Assembly (NCBI GenBank): GCA_028564705.1
Contig: JAPXFQ010002422.1
Location: 186,001 to 250,000, forward strand
Source: Apricaphanius iberus
Taxonomy: Eukaryota; Chordata; Actinopteri; Cyprinodontiformes; Aphaniidae
Length of the DNA stretch: 64,000 bases
Reading direction: 5' to 3'
Below are positions 1 through 10,053 of the stretch, in pieces. Every line of letters starts with the position of its first letter. The stretch's first letter is position 1. Both the position numbers and the translations under genes were made by a program. Below the pieces are notes generated by a model that was given only the letters and a program-made list of their open reading frames with translations, did not search any database and had not been told where the DNA came from.

Positions 1-440
1 TTATAGTTAGAATGGCTTAGGTTCTCCTGAGTTATCTCTGTAGTTATGCTGCTATAGGCTTAGACTTTTGGAGGACAGACTGTCCACTTCTCTTCACTCT
101 TCTATTTTTTTCTTCTACTACTCGTCAGATGTCTTTTCTGCTGTTATTTCGATTGCAAACTTTGTTTCTACACCTGGTCTGGTATCCTGCTCAGCCACAA
201 CGCCCTGCTGGATGGGGAGCATCAATTGGAGTCTGTGGTTGGAGTTTGCATCACGGGGCACAACCTCACGTCATCAACGATCGATGCAACCTGCTGGGAT
301 GCCTTAAGTAGAAAAGTTTTCAAATGTTTGTACAACTGAATTTAAATTGAATTTTCGTGTAAAGTACCATGAGATGACAGCTGTTGTGAACTGGCTATAT
401 ATAAATAAACTGAATTGAAAAGAATTGAACGTCATAGAGT
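1..440. repeat. Dispersed LINE-tail-like repeat
   Basis: The stretch ends at about 390-430 in the teleost repeat tail 'ctatatataaataaactg' followed by AATTGAA steps. Its start (about 30-75, 'ttatgctgctataggctta') resembles the start of the next copy at about 655-690. I see no open frame worth naming. It looks like the 3' end of an L2/Rex-type LINE; the exact family is not determined. Confidence 0.45.
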
Positions 441-599
441 CAAACATGGTGGTGGTAGCGTGAGGATCTGGGATTGCTTTGCTTTACTTCAAGGCCCATT
501 GTTGTTGTAACTGATGGAACCCTGAATTATTTTCACTCCCAGAAAACCCCAGAAGAAGAAGGTCATCAGTTTGTTTGTGATGTTGAGCTCAAACAGGAG

Positions 600-1195
600 G
601 ACTCAGACAGAGTGTTGGTAGCCAGGTCTCCTAGTAGCTAGGAGACAGGTTAATGTTAGTAGCTATGCTGCTTTAGGCTAGGCTGTTGGAGGACATTATT
701 AGGGTCTGTTCCTACTTTCTCTCCTACTTCTCCCCAACTGCATGATGTGCTGTCAATTCAAGCACTAACCTGTTTTCTATTATAGTAGGTGCTCCGGATT
801 AGCCCTGCTTGACGACCCTGACTAAGATGGCATTGCAGTGACGGAAAATTCTCCACGTCCTGCAACAAACTTCTGCATCAGTTCTATTGCTCTTTCTGTG
901 TCTCTGTTATGTATTCTCCAAGCCACAGACGGTCGCGGCAGATAACCGCTTGTGCTGAGCCTGGTTCTGCCGGAGGTTTCTTCCTGTTAAAAGGGAGTTT
1001 TTCCTTCCCACTGTCGCTGCATGCTTGCTCAGTATGAGGGATTGCTGAGAATTCCACGACGCAATCTTCTGTGGTTCTGTAATTTCTACACTAAACATTG
1101 TATTGTAATAACTCTTTTTGTAAAGTGCCTTGAGATGACATCTGTTGTGAAATGGCGCTATATAAATAAACTGAATTGAAACTGAATTGAATTGA
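600..1195. repeat. Second LINE-tail-like repeat copy
   Basis: It contains a block very common in teleost genomes ('ctggttctgccggaggtttc', 'aaaagggagtttttccttcc', then 'gtaaagtgccttgagatgac' and 'tatataaataaactgaattg'). The same block recurs at about 53,036-53,290 in the opposite orientation. The short minus-strand frames across it are shadows of this repeat, not genes. The bases from 1,196 to 1,590 are AT-rich with no feature I can name. Confidence 0.6.
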
Positions 1196-1589
1196 TTGGT
1201 CACAGAAAGAAAAATGGAACAAAAATATTTTTAAGTGAAAGTTTGAATTTGAAGACAAATCAGATGCTGTAATGTGAGCTTTTCCCGGCTGTTCAGGTTG
1301 GAAAACCCTCCACACGAAAGTTAAATTTTCGGGCACAATCAGTTTATGGTCGTTTTTGGACAGCTTTTAACGCTGACAACGGAAAACTATTTTTCATTTT
1401 CGATTGACTCATGCCGTCTTTGTCTATTAAAATTACATTTGAACATATAAATGTGACGAAAACTTTAGAAAATATAAAAAGGCTATCCATCATCTGAATA
1501 TATTATAAAGATTTAATGAAGAAATGTCATACGCAGAACAGGTAGGATCGTCGTGATAAAACCAGGCGTTATTATTCATCCGTAATAAA

Positions 1590-1960
1590 GCGGCTCGTGC
1601 GCGAGCGTTTGCGGAATAACCTCGGTTCTCCCGCTGAACTCAGAAGACCAGCGAGTGACGGTGGAAACTGTTCGGTGCCGTTGCTCAGCTCGGTCACGTT
1701 CCGCTCACGTTGCTCCTGCAGCCTGTCTGGCAGTCAGCTGCTGCCCGGCCAAGAAGGAGGGAGACACGCCGCTCCGCTGTTATTGGCTACTGGACCCAAA
1801 CACCAACCTATGGTACTCACATGCTGAGCCTGATCCACGTGATGTGGCGAGAACAGAACTAGGCATCTGTAGGGCTGACCTTTGTAATTTAGAGCGAAAG
1901 TTATGCATTGATGTGTCTCCTGCCCAACGCAGCCTGTTATGTTAATCGTGTGCCTCATTC
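1590..1960. other. CpG-richer unassigned stretch
   Basis: This stretch is richer in CG dinucleotides than its surroundings and has two overlapping plus-strand frames (from 1,597 and 1,655). Neither resembles a protein I know, and I could not find aspa exon 2 here on the minus strand. It could be a promoter-like island or an unannotated exon. Confidence 0.25.
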
Positions 1961-2139
1961 AAACGACACTTAACGTTGCATAAGTGCGTACAGTGTCTTA
2001 TGGAACAAAATAAACCCGGTATAGTCCGCTGCTGGAGGTATTTGTTGATGTATTTATGTATTTGCATCTATAATAAAAGTTTTAATAACAGCATCCGAGC
2101 AGCCCAAATCGTGCAGCGGTCACCAGTGTGTCCGTTTAC

Positions 2140-2393
2140 CTGAGGTTCTCCTGAGTGAAGGCTCGGTTCAGATCCGTGTCGACGTATCTAACGCACTTCT
2201 CCACAGCCCTCGGGTTCGTGATGAAGGGCTTGATCTCCACCCCCTTCCTTTGGATTTCGGCGCCGTTCTGCGTCCACAGATTAACAAGTGTCACGCCGGA
2301 CATCTCGTTCCCGTGCGTCCCACCGAAGATCGCCACTCTCCTGGCCGCGTTGAACCGCGCCGTGTTGTTGTTGTTGTTGTTACCATTGGACAT
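2140..2393 (-). CDS. aspa: Aspartoacylase, first coding exon (partial)
   Basis: Aspartoacylase is a zinc enzyme that splits N-acetyl-aspartate into aspartate and acetate in the cytosol. Only the first coding exon (about 85 residues) is visible. It starts with ATG at 2,393 and ends at the donor CAG|GTAAAC (last exon base 2,140). It contains the zinc-binding signature [10 protein letters not shown] (His and Glu ligands, residues about 25-34) and the downstream segments ITNPRAV and DTDLNRAF, which contribute to the substrate pocket in this family. The run [19 protein letters not shown] fits ASPA better than its paralogue ACY3. A six-Asn run near the N terminus comes from a GTT microsatellite. 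The remaining exons must lie to the left of 2,140; I could not find them in positions 1-2,139, so they are probably outside the window. Confidence 0.85.
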
Positions 2394-2602
2394 GACTGGA
2401 AAGGTGTGCGGATGCTGACACGCTGGTCTCTGGTTGGAAAGTTTCCAACAGCAGCCTGCGGACTCGCCGTTTTAAATCCTCTATCGGGGCTGCGTCTTGA
2501 CGTAACCAGCGCGCTCAGCCAGACCTCACTCTGTCAGCCAGTGGCGGTTGGAGCATGAATGGCGCTGTGTGCCAGCCTCTACTACTGCCACCCCAAAAAC
2601 AT

Positions 2603-2627
2603 CAATCAATCAATCAATCAATCAATC

Positions 2628-2704
<77 letters not shown>
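2603..2704. repeat. CAAT and GATA microsatellite
   Basis: A run of (CAAT)n at about 2,603-2,629 passes directly into about 19 copies of GATA (2,629-2,704). It lies directly against the end of the hAT-like element that begins at 2,705. Confidence 0.95.
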
Positions 2705-2706
<2 letters not shown>

Positions 2707-3718
2707 GGATGCACCAATACCAGTATTGGGTATCAGTTACAGTTAACCGATACCATAAACCATTCTTAAAATGTGAAAACTCTGCAATAATTTCACAGAA
2801 AATTTCTATTTTTCACTTGAAATTTTTGTCTTGTAGTCATTTGTATTGATATTTTCATTTTAATCTAATTCAGCATCCTTGTAACCAGAAGAGGAGAAAA
2901 TAAAACCTGCCTTTCAATTCTTCAATTTTTTGTGGTAGAAGTATTGGTAAGCATTCGTACTCAGTATCAGCGTTGGGGAGTAATGCATTACAAAATAATG
3001 AGTTACAGGAATAGATTAGTTTTTGCCGTAACTGGGTAATGTAATACATACAAAATATACAGCAATATATTGCTAGTTACAATTTCAGTAACTCCAGTTA
3101 CAAATGCTTTTTAAATAGTTTTTCTGGCCAACTGATGCAACAGACCAAATCAAGTTGGATACAGTAGAACAAGATCCACCATCCACTTCCTGTTGCTCAA
3201 AAGGAAAAGATCAACTGTATATTTTAAAAGCGGCATTATTCACACCTTTTCCTAACCATCTGTTGTAAGACTTCAGACATCGGAGTCTCATCTTTGTCAA
3301 CCATCTTTGTGATGAGCACTTTCAGCACCTTCTTTTGATTAGATTTAACAAATATTACCATGAAATAGAAGGCATGCAAAGGAACTTGAGACTTAATTTG
3401 AATAAAATAGTCCTAAAAATACAGTATTTGTTGTGTGACGCTTGTGTAAAATGTAAATTTATAAGTTACGGTGGTTAGAAGTCGTGTTAGATATTTAAGA
3501 TATTTTGCCAAAAGTAACTTAAAGTAGTGTAACTCAGTTACATTTTTTAGACAGTAATATGTAGTGCAAACAAATTACTTTTTTGACACTGTAACTAGTA
3601 ATGTGAAATATATTACAATTTCTTTGTAACTTGCACAACACTGCTCGGTCTCAGCAAATACTTTAATCCAAGTATCGGTATCGTATCGTTTTGAAAAAAG
3701 TGGTATCGTTGCATCCCT
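2705..3718. mobile_element. hAT-like non-autonomous element
   Basis: The left end AGGGATGCACCAATACC and the inverted right end (reverse complement AGGGATGCAACGATACC) are matching terminal inverted repeats. No transposase frame is present. A second inverted-repeat element is nested inside at about 2,971-3,643. An inverted partial copy of its interior appears at about 8,690-8,940. A clean 8-bp target duplication could not be established, because the left flank is the GATA repeat. Confidence 0.7.
2971..3643. mobile_element. Nested inverted-repeat element, GTTGGGGAGTAA type
   Basis: It starts CGTTGGGGAGTAATGCATTA and ends with a degraded inverse (AACTTGCACAACACTG). Internal AGTTAC/GTAACT motifs recur on both arms. 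It is inserted in the outer element at 2,705-3,718. A related piece lies at about 29,107-29,325. Confidence 0.6.
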
Positions 3719-3719
3719 A

Positions 3720-4525
3720 ATAGACAGATGGATGCAAAACATGTTAGGTAGTAGTGGATCATTTTCTCAAAATCTTGGAAGAAATGAGCTTATACTTTTC
3801 AAATAAAAGGGACGAAGACCTTAAGTGTTGGGAGTGGAGACGTGGACCTGATCTCCTGATGAAACCAAAATTGAACTGTTTTTCCATAATGAATCTATGT
3901 CACATTAGAAGGAAAAAGGGGAAGATGTTAATAAGCCCGAGGTTATCCCAACTGTGAGTTCCACTACTTCACTTCTGGAAAACAATGTTTTTTGGCTTTT
4001 TTTTCGGTTTCGAGAGGAGAAAAGGGCAGAAAGAGAAGACATGCAGCTGTGGACACTTGATTGTCAATCAAACGCTGGAACAGTCATCCAACTATGGGAT
4101 CCTGCTGTACCTCTATTGTACACCACACACCAAACCAACAATGGTTTTCTCCTTGGCCAGACTTGTGGCCCATCATATTCTTTGCCGTTTTTAAATGTAG
4201 ATATCACAACAGCTAACCAATTACAAGGTAGCAAAAATTTGAAGATCTTTCTGATTTGTGTTTCACTGGAATTCTTCCTTTAAATATGAAATTGTTTAAG
4301 CAATATCATGAACAAACCAACCATAATCACGTAGCATTAAGCCAACTTTTTCTTTTAATACCACACATAACTTTTAAATAAAGGCATTTCTTTTTGTGAA
4401 CAGTAGTATAATACATCTCAATGTAAAAATAATTGAGAATCATTCTGGTAAAAAAAAAAAAAGCTTTGATACAAAACTAAATATAAGTAAAAAAATAATT
4501 CAAAACCCAAAAAGGCTTTAAATGT
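3720..4525. other. Intergenic stretch, no gene seen
   Basis: AT-rich sequence with short plus-strand frames (3,754 and 3,954) that resemble no known protein. The left border is the likely 3' UTR and poly(A) region of taf1d; AATAAA on the minus strand lies at about 4,528. Confidence 0.5.
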
Positions 4526-4589
4526 ATTTATTTTTCACCTAAAACTACTGACAGCCTGTGTCAGGTTACAATAAAAGGTAAAACTCCCA

Positions 4590-7500
4590 TCATAAGTCTG
4601 AAAGAAAGTCCGTATTTGGATTGTGAAGTCTTCTTTTTGCACGAACCCGTTTTCCCATGACACACTGAGAGGAGGACGTCTCTATTTCTGCTGGCAATCT
4701 TTTTGGGGATGTTGAGGTGAACCTGGGATCAGCCGGAGGCTTCGTTCTGTCCTCCGTTTTGGTTTTACGCGTCTCTGTATTTGCAGTATGAGTGCAGGGT
4801 TTCCCTCCGGGCGCATTGCTATCAGCAGATTTCTTCTTTTTCCTCTCGTTGACATCACCGGAGGCGTGAAGATCCGAAGCCCCTTCGGTCAGGGTTTTCG
4901 TGGCCTGTTGCAGAGTGGACAAACTGCTATCACAGGATGTTTCACCGCCACCCTTGTGTTTGCCCTCTCGCTCCATTAACAGCTTTTGACTGGCCGAAAG
5001 TGAACTGCAGGCGCCTGGTGTAGATTTTTCTGCTGCGGGATCCTCAGTGGCAGCCGGCGGAACCTCCTGCGTGCCTTTGTTTTTTTTATTTTTCTTCTTC
5101 TTCCTCACAACCACCGCTTCTTCCGTTTGAGAACGCCCCTCGTCAGCGACGCTCTCCAAACTTCCGGGCAGACTTTCGGTTCTCTTTCGTTTCTTTTTTT
5201 TCCTGACCCCTGCTTCGGGTGTTTCCTCTGGCTCTCTTTCCTCACTCTCTGGAACAGCTGCTGATCTCTTCTTTTTCTTCTTGCCACCTCTTGGTTCTAG
5301 CGAATGTTCAGAAACATCTGCTGAGTCGGCGGCCAACTCACCGGCGCTGACCTCGCGCTTTTCAGCACGCCCCTCACGACCAGATGCCAACTGTTCCTCA
5401 GCATCAGCACAAAGGAAGGAAGGGTTCCTCCTCTTATTCTTTTTGTGCACCAGCTCTGAATAATCACAAGATGTCAACATGTCCTCTGGATAAATTATGC
5501 TGGTATCGTCTTTAACTTTTTTCTTCTTCCTGCTCTCCGGTTCAACTTCTTGCTTCTCTGTCTGAGTTTCTTCAGATAATTTGGCTACTTCGGACAGTTT
5601 TTTTACTTTAACAAAGTCTGTATTTTCCGCCAGGGTCGTAGCACTGTTTGAGAAGTTCACATCTGTCCGATGGTCGTTACACAGTGATTTCTTCTTCTTC
5701 TTCTTTTTGTGTTTTTTTCTTTTTAATCCACTAGATTCCAATGTTTCCTCAGACGTTTTGCCATTCGCTGAATGATCTATTGTCTCTGGGTGTTCTGTTG
5801 GCGTTTGGTGCGAATCTGACCGGTCTTTATCCCTTTTTTTCCTTTTCTTCAAGACGAGTCCATCCTTCGTTGTAGACTCGGCTACTTTGCTGGTTTTTAC
5901 GGAGTCTGTATCATCGTTTCCTTTCTTATTTTTTCTCCCCTCCATGCAACCAATCTGAGCTTCATACCTTAAAACAGAATCCTCCTCTGACTGTCCGTGT
6001 GCCGCCTGTCCGAGATACTCGTGTTTCTTCTTCTTCGCTGTATCCTGAGCTTTCTCTGCCTCAGTGATAATTGGGCTCCTAGAGGGATCAGCCGGCAGAC
6101 CTTTTCCTTCCTCTACACAGTTATCACCTCCTCTGTCTTTTTGCTTCTTCTTCTTCTTTACCTTGATTCTGTGGCATTCTGTATCATCATTATCCCCTAA
6201 ACAGGTTTGCTCGTCCACTCCAGTGTATTGCTCTGCTATCAAACCGTGACACTTGGCATCGATGTCGTTACCGAGCATTTTTCTTTTCTCTCTGAAAAGG
6301 AAACCACTAGCTCTGCTCCCTTTATTTGGAGATCTGTCAGTCATTCCCATTCCAGTTTCAGCAGTGAAGTTTCGGGACTTTGTCACCGATTTATCGATCG
6401 ACTCTGCTTCTCCTAAGATTTTATCGGACTCCTTTGTTTTAGAAGACTGCGTTCCCTTCGACAGAGGTCTCCACATGGATATTTTGCATGCGGCGTTGGT
6501 CTGTTCATGATTCTGTTGCATCTCCTCGTTGGCTCTCTTTCTGGGATTGTACCAAGGTTGGGAGCTCTTTGCTTTCGACGCCACAAAGAGTTTCCTTTCC
6601 TGTGAGACACAAAACAGGAATGAAACACAGACTCTAAAATGCAATGTTTTTTTTTTTTTAAAAGTTAGCAACACGCTCACCACTACTCTGATGTGTTCGT
6701 CCTTCATGGTTTCATCCTCTACTCTATAACAGAAGAGAGACACGGTGTTACAAGCCAGCCTGATATTATCTTTAGTCTCCTTCATGAGGGGTCAGTCCAG
6801 GAAACAGGAAAAACAAGTATAAATGGATTGATCAGCTTTTGCTTATCTGAGGAAGACACTGACTGTTATCTTTTGATTCTTTCTTGCAAAAAAGCTCAAA
6901 CTCTGTCGAGTCGTTTGGGGATCTGCTAATATTTCCAGGGCTTTCCACAAGCGCCGGCTGCCGGCTATATAGCCAACTACTCAATGAAGTCCAGCCGGCT
7001 ACTATTTTATGACCAGGATGTGATTCCGCGCCATGCTGTGCACGACCTTAGCACGCCCATCGTATTTTCCCTTTCATACTTCAGCATGAGTCCAGCTGTG
7101 ACACGGCTCTATTCTCCACCTAATGCTATGTGAACAGGGTTAGCTTTCAAACTCCGCTGCTCCGCCCGGTCCTTTAATATACTTTTGGCTGGTCGCACTG
7201 AACTAATATCCTTACGCCCGCTTAAGTTGTACCCAGTGTTATCATGGGGCTCTTGACTCAGGTCTAGCTAAATGGACGATGCGGAAAGGCGAAGTCCACG
7301 GCGGCGTTGTTGTTAAACCAGGCTGTCGGAGCCGTCATAGACGAGAAGCAGAGCGTCATTTTGGTAATTTAGTCCTCCCTTCAAGCGTTCAATTAGTGAA
7401 AACAAACAGATTCGTAAGAGTATGTTTTCGTTTGTTTATAAGGGAGAATTATTTGCTGTTTATTTGTGTAGCCACCACTGTACTGTGAACGTGTCATGAA

Positions 7501-10003
7501 CTGAAATTAAGAGATTTACAACCACAGAAAGCACGTTGATGCCATACTTTTTATTTTTAGCTGTGCAAATCAGTTTTTATTACAACTTTATATGTTGTAT
7601 AATTATGATAATAATTTAGTGATAATAGCAGTAGTAAAGTAATATTATATTTGAGCAAATGTCTGAGAAAATAATATAGCCTGCTTATTATTCAATTCAA
7701 TTATACTTTATTGATCCGGTCACTGAAGTGCCTACAGCCGCCAGAGCAGCACTCCCAGTCACATAATAGTAGTAGTTGTAATAATAATAATAAAAAGTAT
7801 TAGTAATCTTATCCTGTTCATGGTTTCTTCCTGCCCAGAGGTGTGAGAAAAATGCCACCAAAAAGAAAATCCAATCAGCAGACTCTGGAAGGCTTCTTAA
7901 AGAAGAAAAGTGGTCAGTTTAAGTGCTTCAGAGTAGTATTAAGATTCTGTATTCATCCTAAAAGGGACATTCATTGTTCAAATGAAAGGATTTTCAGATT
8001 TTTTTATTTTAATGGTGGCATTTTAATGTACACCTACAATTGTTATATTGTTGTTGCTGCAATATTTTGAGCTGGGCATGGACTCTGTGCCTGAATGGGA
8101 AGATAGTGACACAGTGAAGTTGATTAAAGAGCAGAATGGAGATATGAAACCATTAAGTTTATCATTTATGTTGGAAACGTCTTTAGCTTAAGAGTATTTT
8201 TATTTTATTTGTATACATATTCTGGTGTTTATGACAAAGTTAATAAATGCACACGAATATCGTGCTGTTACTTACATTTACATTTTATGGTCAGCGCCCC
8301 CCCCCCAGCTGGCTACTTTCATATTATTGCTGGCTAGTCTGTGTCTATGTGGAAAGCCCTGTAATTCCCAAAAGTATTGATATCTGGACTGATTAATCAA
8401 TTCTAGAGCATTCACCTTATTCTTTCTGAACCACTTGGACTCTCTTCTTTTTTTTAAATCACAGCGAAAAAGTGGCTAAATCAATTTAGACACCGATTTT
8501 GGTTGTCGTACGGTCTCCCACTTTCCTATTTGATAATTATTTTGTTTAGTATTTGTCCTTGTACTATTTTTCTGCCTCTTTTCCAAATGTGTAAGGTGAT
8601 CTTGGGTTTTAGAAAGGAACCCTCAAAGAAAATGTATTATTATTGAACTCTCTTTTAGGGAGGCAACCCTAAAACCATACAATTTTTTTAAACCAATACA
8701 ATACCGATTTTTGGGTCTGAGTACTTGCCGATAACGAGTACCAATGCAGATACTCCTACCACATAAAAAATGCAATGAACTGAAAGAAAGGTCTTAATTT
8801 CTTCTCTGCTTGTTAAAACAAATGGCTAATTAGATAACAAAGTTACATTTTAATATAAATGACTACAAAACTAAAATGTCAAGTGAATAATAAAAATTTC
8901 CTGTGAAATGACTGCAGTTTCCACATTTAAAGTATAGGTTCATATATGATCTTTAAAGGGGTTAAAATAATTGTACTTTACCTGAGCAGTACAGGGTCAT
9001 ATCTGATTTTTTTATTTTTTATCATGTAAAATATTTACCATTACATGCAAGGTTTTTTTCTTCTTCTTTCTTCAAACAATAAATGACGTCCTTGTTTCTA
9101 CTAAAACAACTTAATCTATGGGGAATCACCTCGTTTTAGGTATAAAAAAAAAGCACTAGATCGTACTGGAATGTAACGTTCTCTTTCTTTATAACTTTTG
9201 ACAAAAATTTGTTTGAGCATTTTCTGTGTACAAAGAACCCTTATGTTATGTACAGGCTTTAAATACGGCTCTCGATTTAAACAAACTTACTCTGAAATCG
9301 GAGATATAGGCTCTCCGTCCACATCCACCGTAGGTAAAGACGGCAAGAGACCTTCTCCTGTTTGATAGCTCTCCCAGAGCTGCTCTGCACATCTGAAGTA
9401 ACCTCCCATGGCGTAATACTGTATTCAGAAAGCATGTGCACCTTTTAATAAGCCTTCCACATTAGGAAAAGGACATTGGAGTTTTAGTTTTGGTGGTCTT
9501 ACATGCAGTTTTCTGTTCTGATAATAAGGTAACCTGATCAGCCTCTTCTTGAGGAAAGGAAAGCTGAACTTTGGTGCTTTGTAGCTTTTCTTCCTTTGCT
9601 TTCTGTCTGCTTCAAGTTCCTCCTTGGAGGTGGAAGTATCATATTCATGTTGTGGAGCATCTATGTGGGTCCTGAAGTTTGATCTCTGGCTGGAGCGTGT
9701 CCGGCGTTCAGGTGCACATTTCTGAGTGATGAACAAGCTTTCCCCCGAATCACTGCAAAGACAAATTCACATTTAGACTCACTTCCAGCAGCTAGGTGAA
9801 CATCATCATATGTGTCTTTACCTGTTTGTATCCTGTCCACTCTGCTGTTCCACGGAGGAAGTCAGAAGTCTTGATATTTGCTTCACGTAATCAGGGGGGG
9901 AGTTGACCAGTACAATGTTGTCTGTCCGCGCTAGCAGGTCCGTCTCTGTGATGGTATCTGAGTGAACACATGATGATGATGAAGAAGGACCCGCTTCTGA
10001 CAT
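4590..10003 (-). CDS. taf1d: TAF1D-like RNA polymerase I SL1 subunit, five exons, long Lys-rich tail
   Basis: TAF1D is a subunit of SL1/TIF-IB, the TBP complex that recruits RNA polymerase I to rDNA promoters in the nucleolus. Exons on the minus strand: 10,003-9,822; 9,752-9,503; 9,418-9,291; 6,724-6,682; 6,599-4,590. All junctions are GT-AG, phases agree, and the total is 2,613 nt or 870 residues. Segments resembling human TAF1D, from memory: NSDSGESLFITQKCAP (about 60-75), the basic stretch KQRKKSYKAPKFSFPFL (about 110-130), and the acidic DVDGEPISPISE at the end of exon 3. Exon 4 starts at an acidic VEDETMKDEH. The last exon (about 669 residues) is a chain of poly-Lys clusters separated by Glu/Ser-rich spacers and ends NPNTDFLSDL. 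Human TAF1D, as I recall, is only about 278 residues, so this tail is odd. If exons 1-3 and the last exon were separate genes, the tail would be an unidentified nucleolar-type protein. The start codon lies 51 bp from the Ginger1-like transposon. Confidence 0.65.
6936..8361. mobile_element. hAT element in taf1d intron
   Basis: It is bounded by a perfect 14-bp terminal inverted repeat, CAGGGCTTTCCACA, at 6,936-6,949 and its inverse at 8,348-8,361. Flanks (AATATTTC left, TAATTCCC right) are only loosely alike, so the target duplication is decayed or misplaced. Inside, on the plus strand at 7,843-7,918, is a short exon-like frame with KRKSNQQTLEGFLKKK followed by GTCAG. This resembles N termini of hAT-derived ZMYM/ZNF862-like proteins. 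The rest of a transposase is missing, so the element is non-autonomous. Confidence 0.75.
8690..8940. repeat. Partial inverted copy of the 2.7-kb hAT-like element
   Basis: The segment with 'caataccgatttttgggtct', 'gtaccaatgcagatactcct' and 'ccacataaaaaatgcaatga' reads as the reverse complement of interior sequence at about 2,860-2,960. It lies in the large taf1d intron. Confidence 0.5.
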
Positions 10004-10049
10004 CGCGTTAGAAGCAAACGGCCTTCGATTCGGTGAGGAACCACGAAAA

Positions 10050-10053
10050 CAGG
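10050..10053. repeat. Putative left target-site copy CAGG
   Basis: CAGG directly precedes the terminal TGTTACACC of the Ginger1-like element, and CCGG directly follows the other end (21,257-21,260). They differ at one base, as expected for an aged 4-bp duplication or a copy error. Confidence 0.5.

Noticed and set aside
907..1336. Minus-strand frames of 98 and 81 codons
   Set aside because: They cross the dispersed LINE-tail block that also occurs at 53,036-53,290.
1597..1945. Small plus-strand gene in the CpG-richer stretch
   Set aside because: Two overlapping frames, no recognisable domain, no convincing splice context.
6600..6785. Start of the Lys-rich protein at the Met at 6,785
   Set aside because: This part reads through an intron; a clean acceptor (CTCACAG|GAAAGG) at 6,599 and a small exon at 6,682-6,724 fit the taf1d frame better.
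9425..9427. Nonsense mutation making taf1d a pseudogene
   Set aside because: The TGA lies inside an 84-bp GT-AG intron whose removal keeps the frame.
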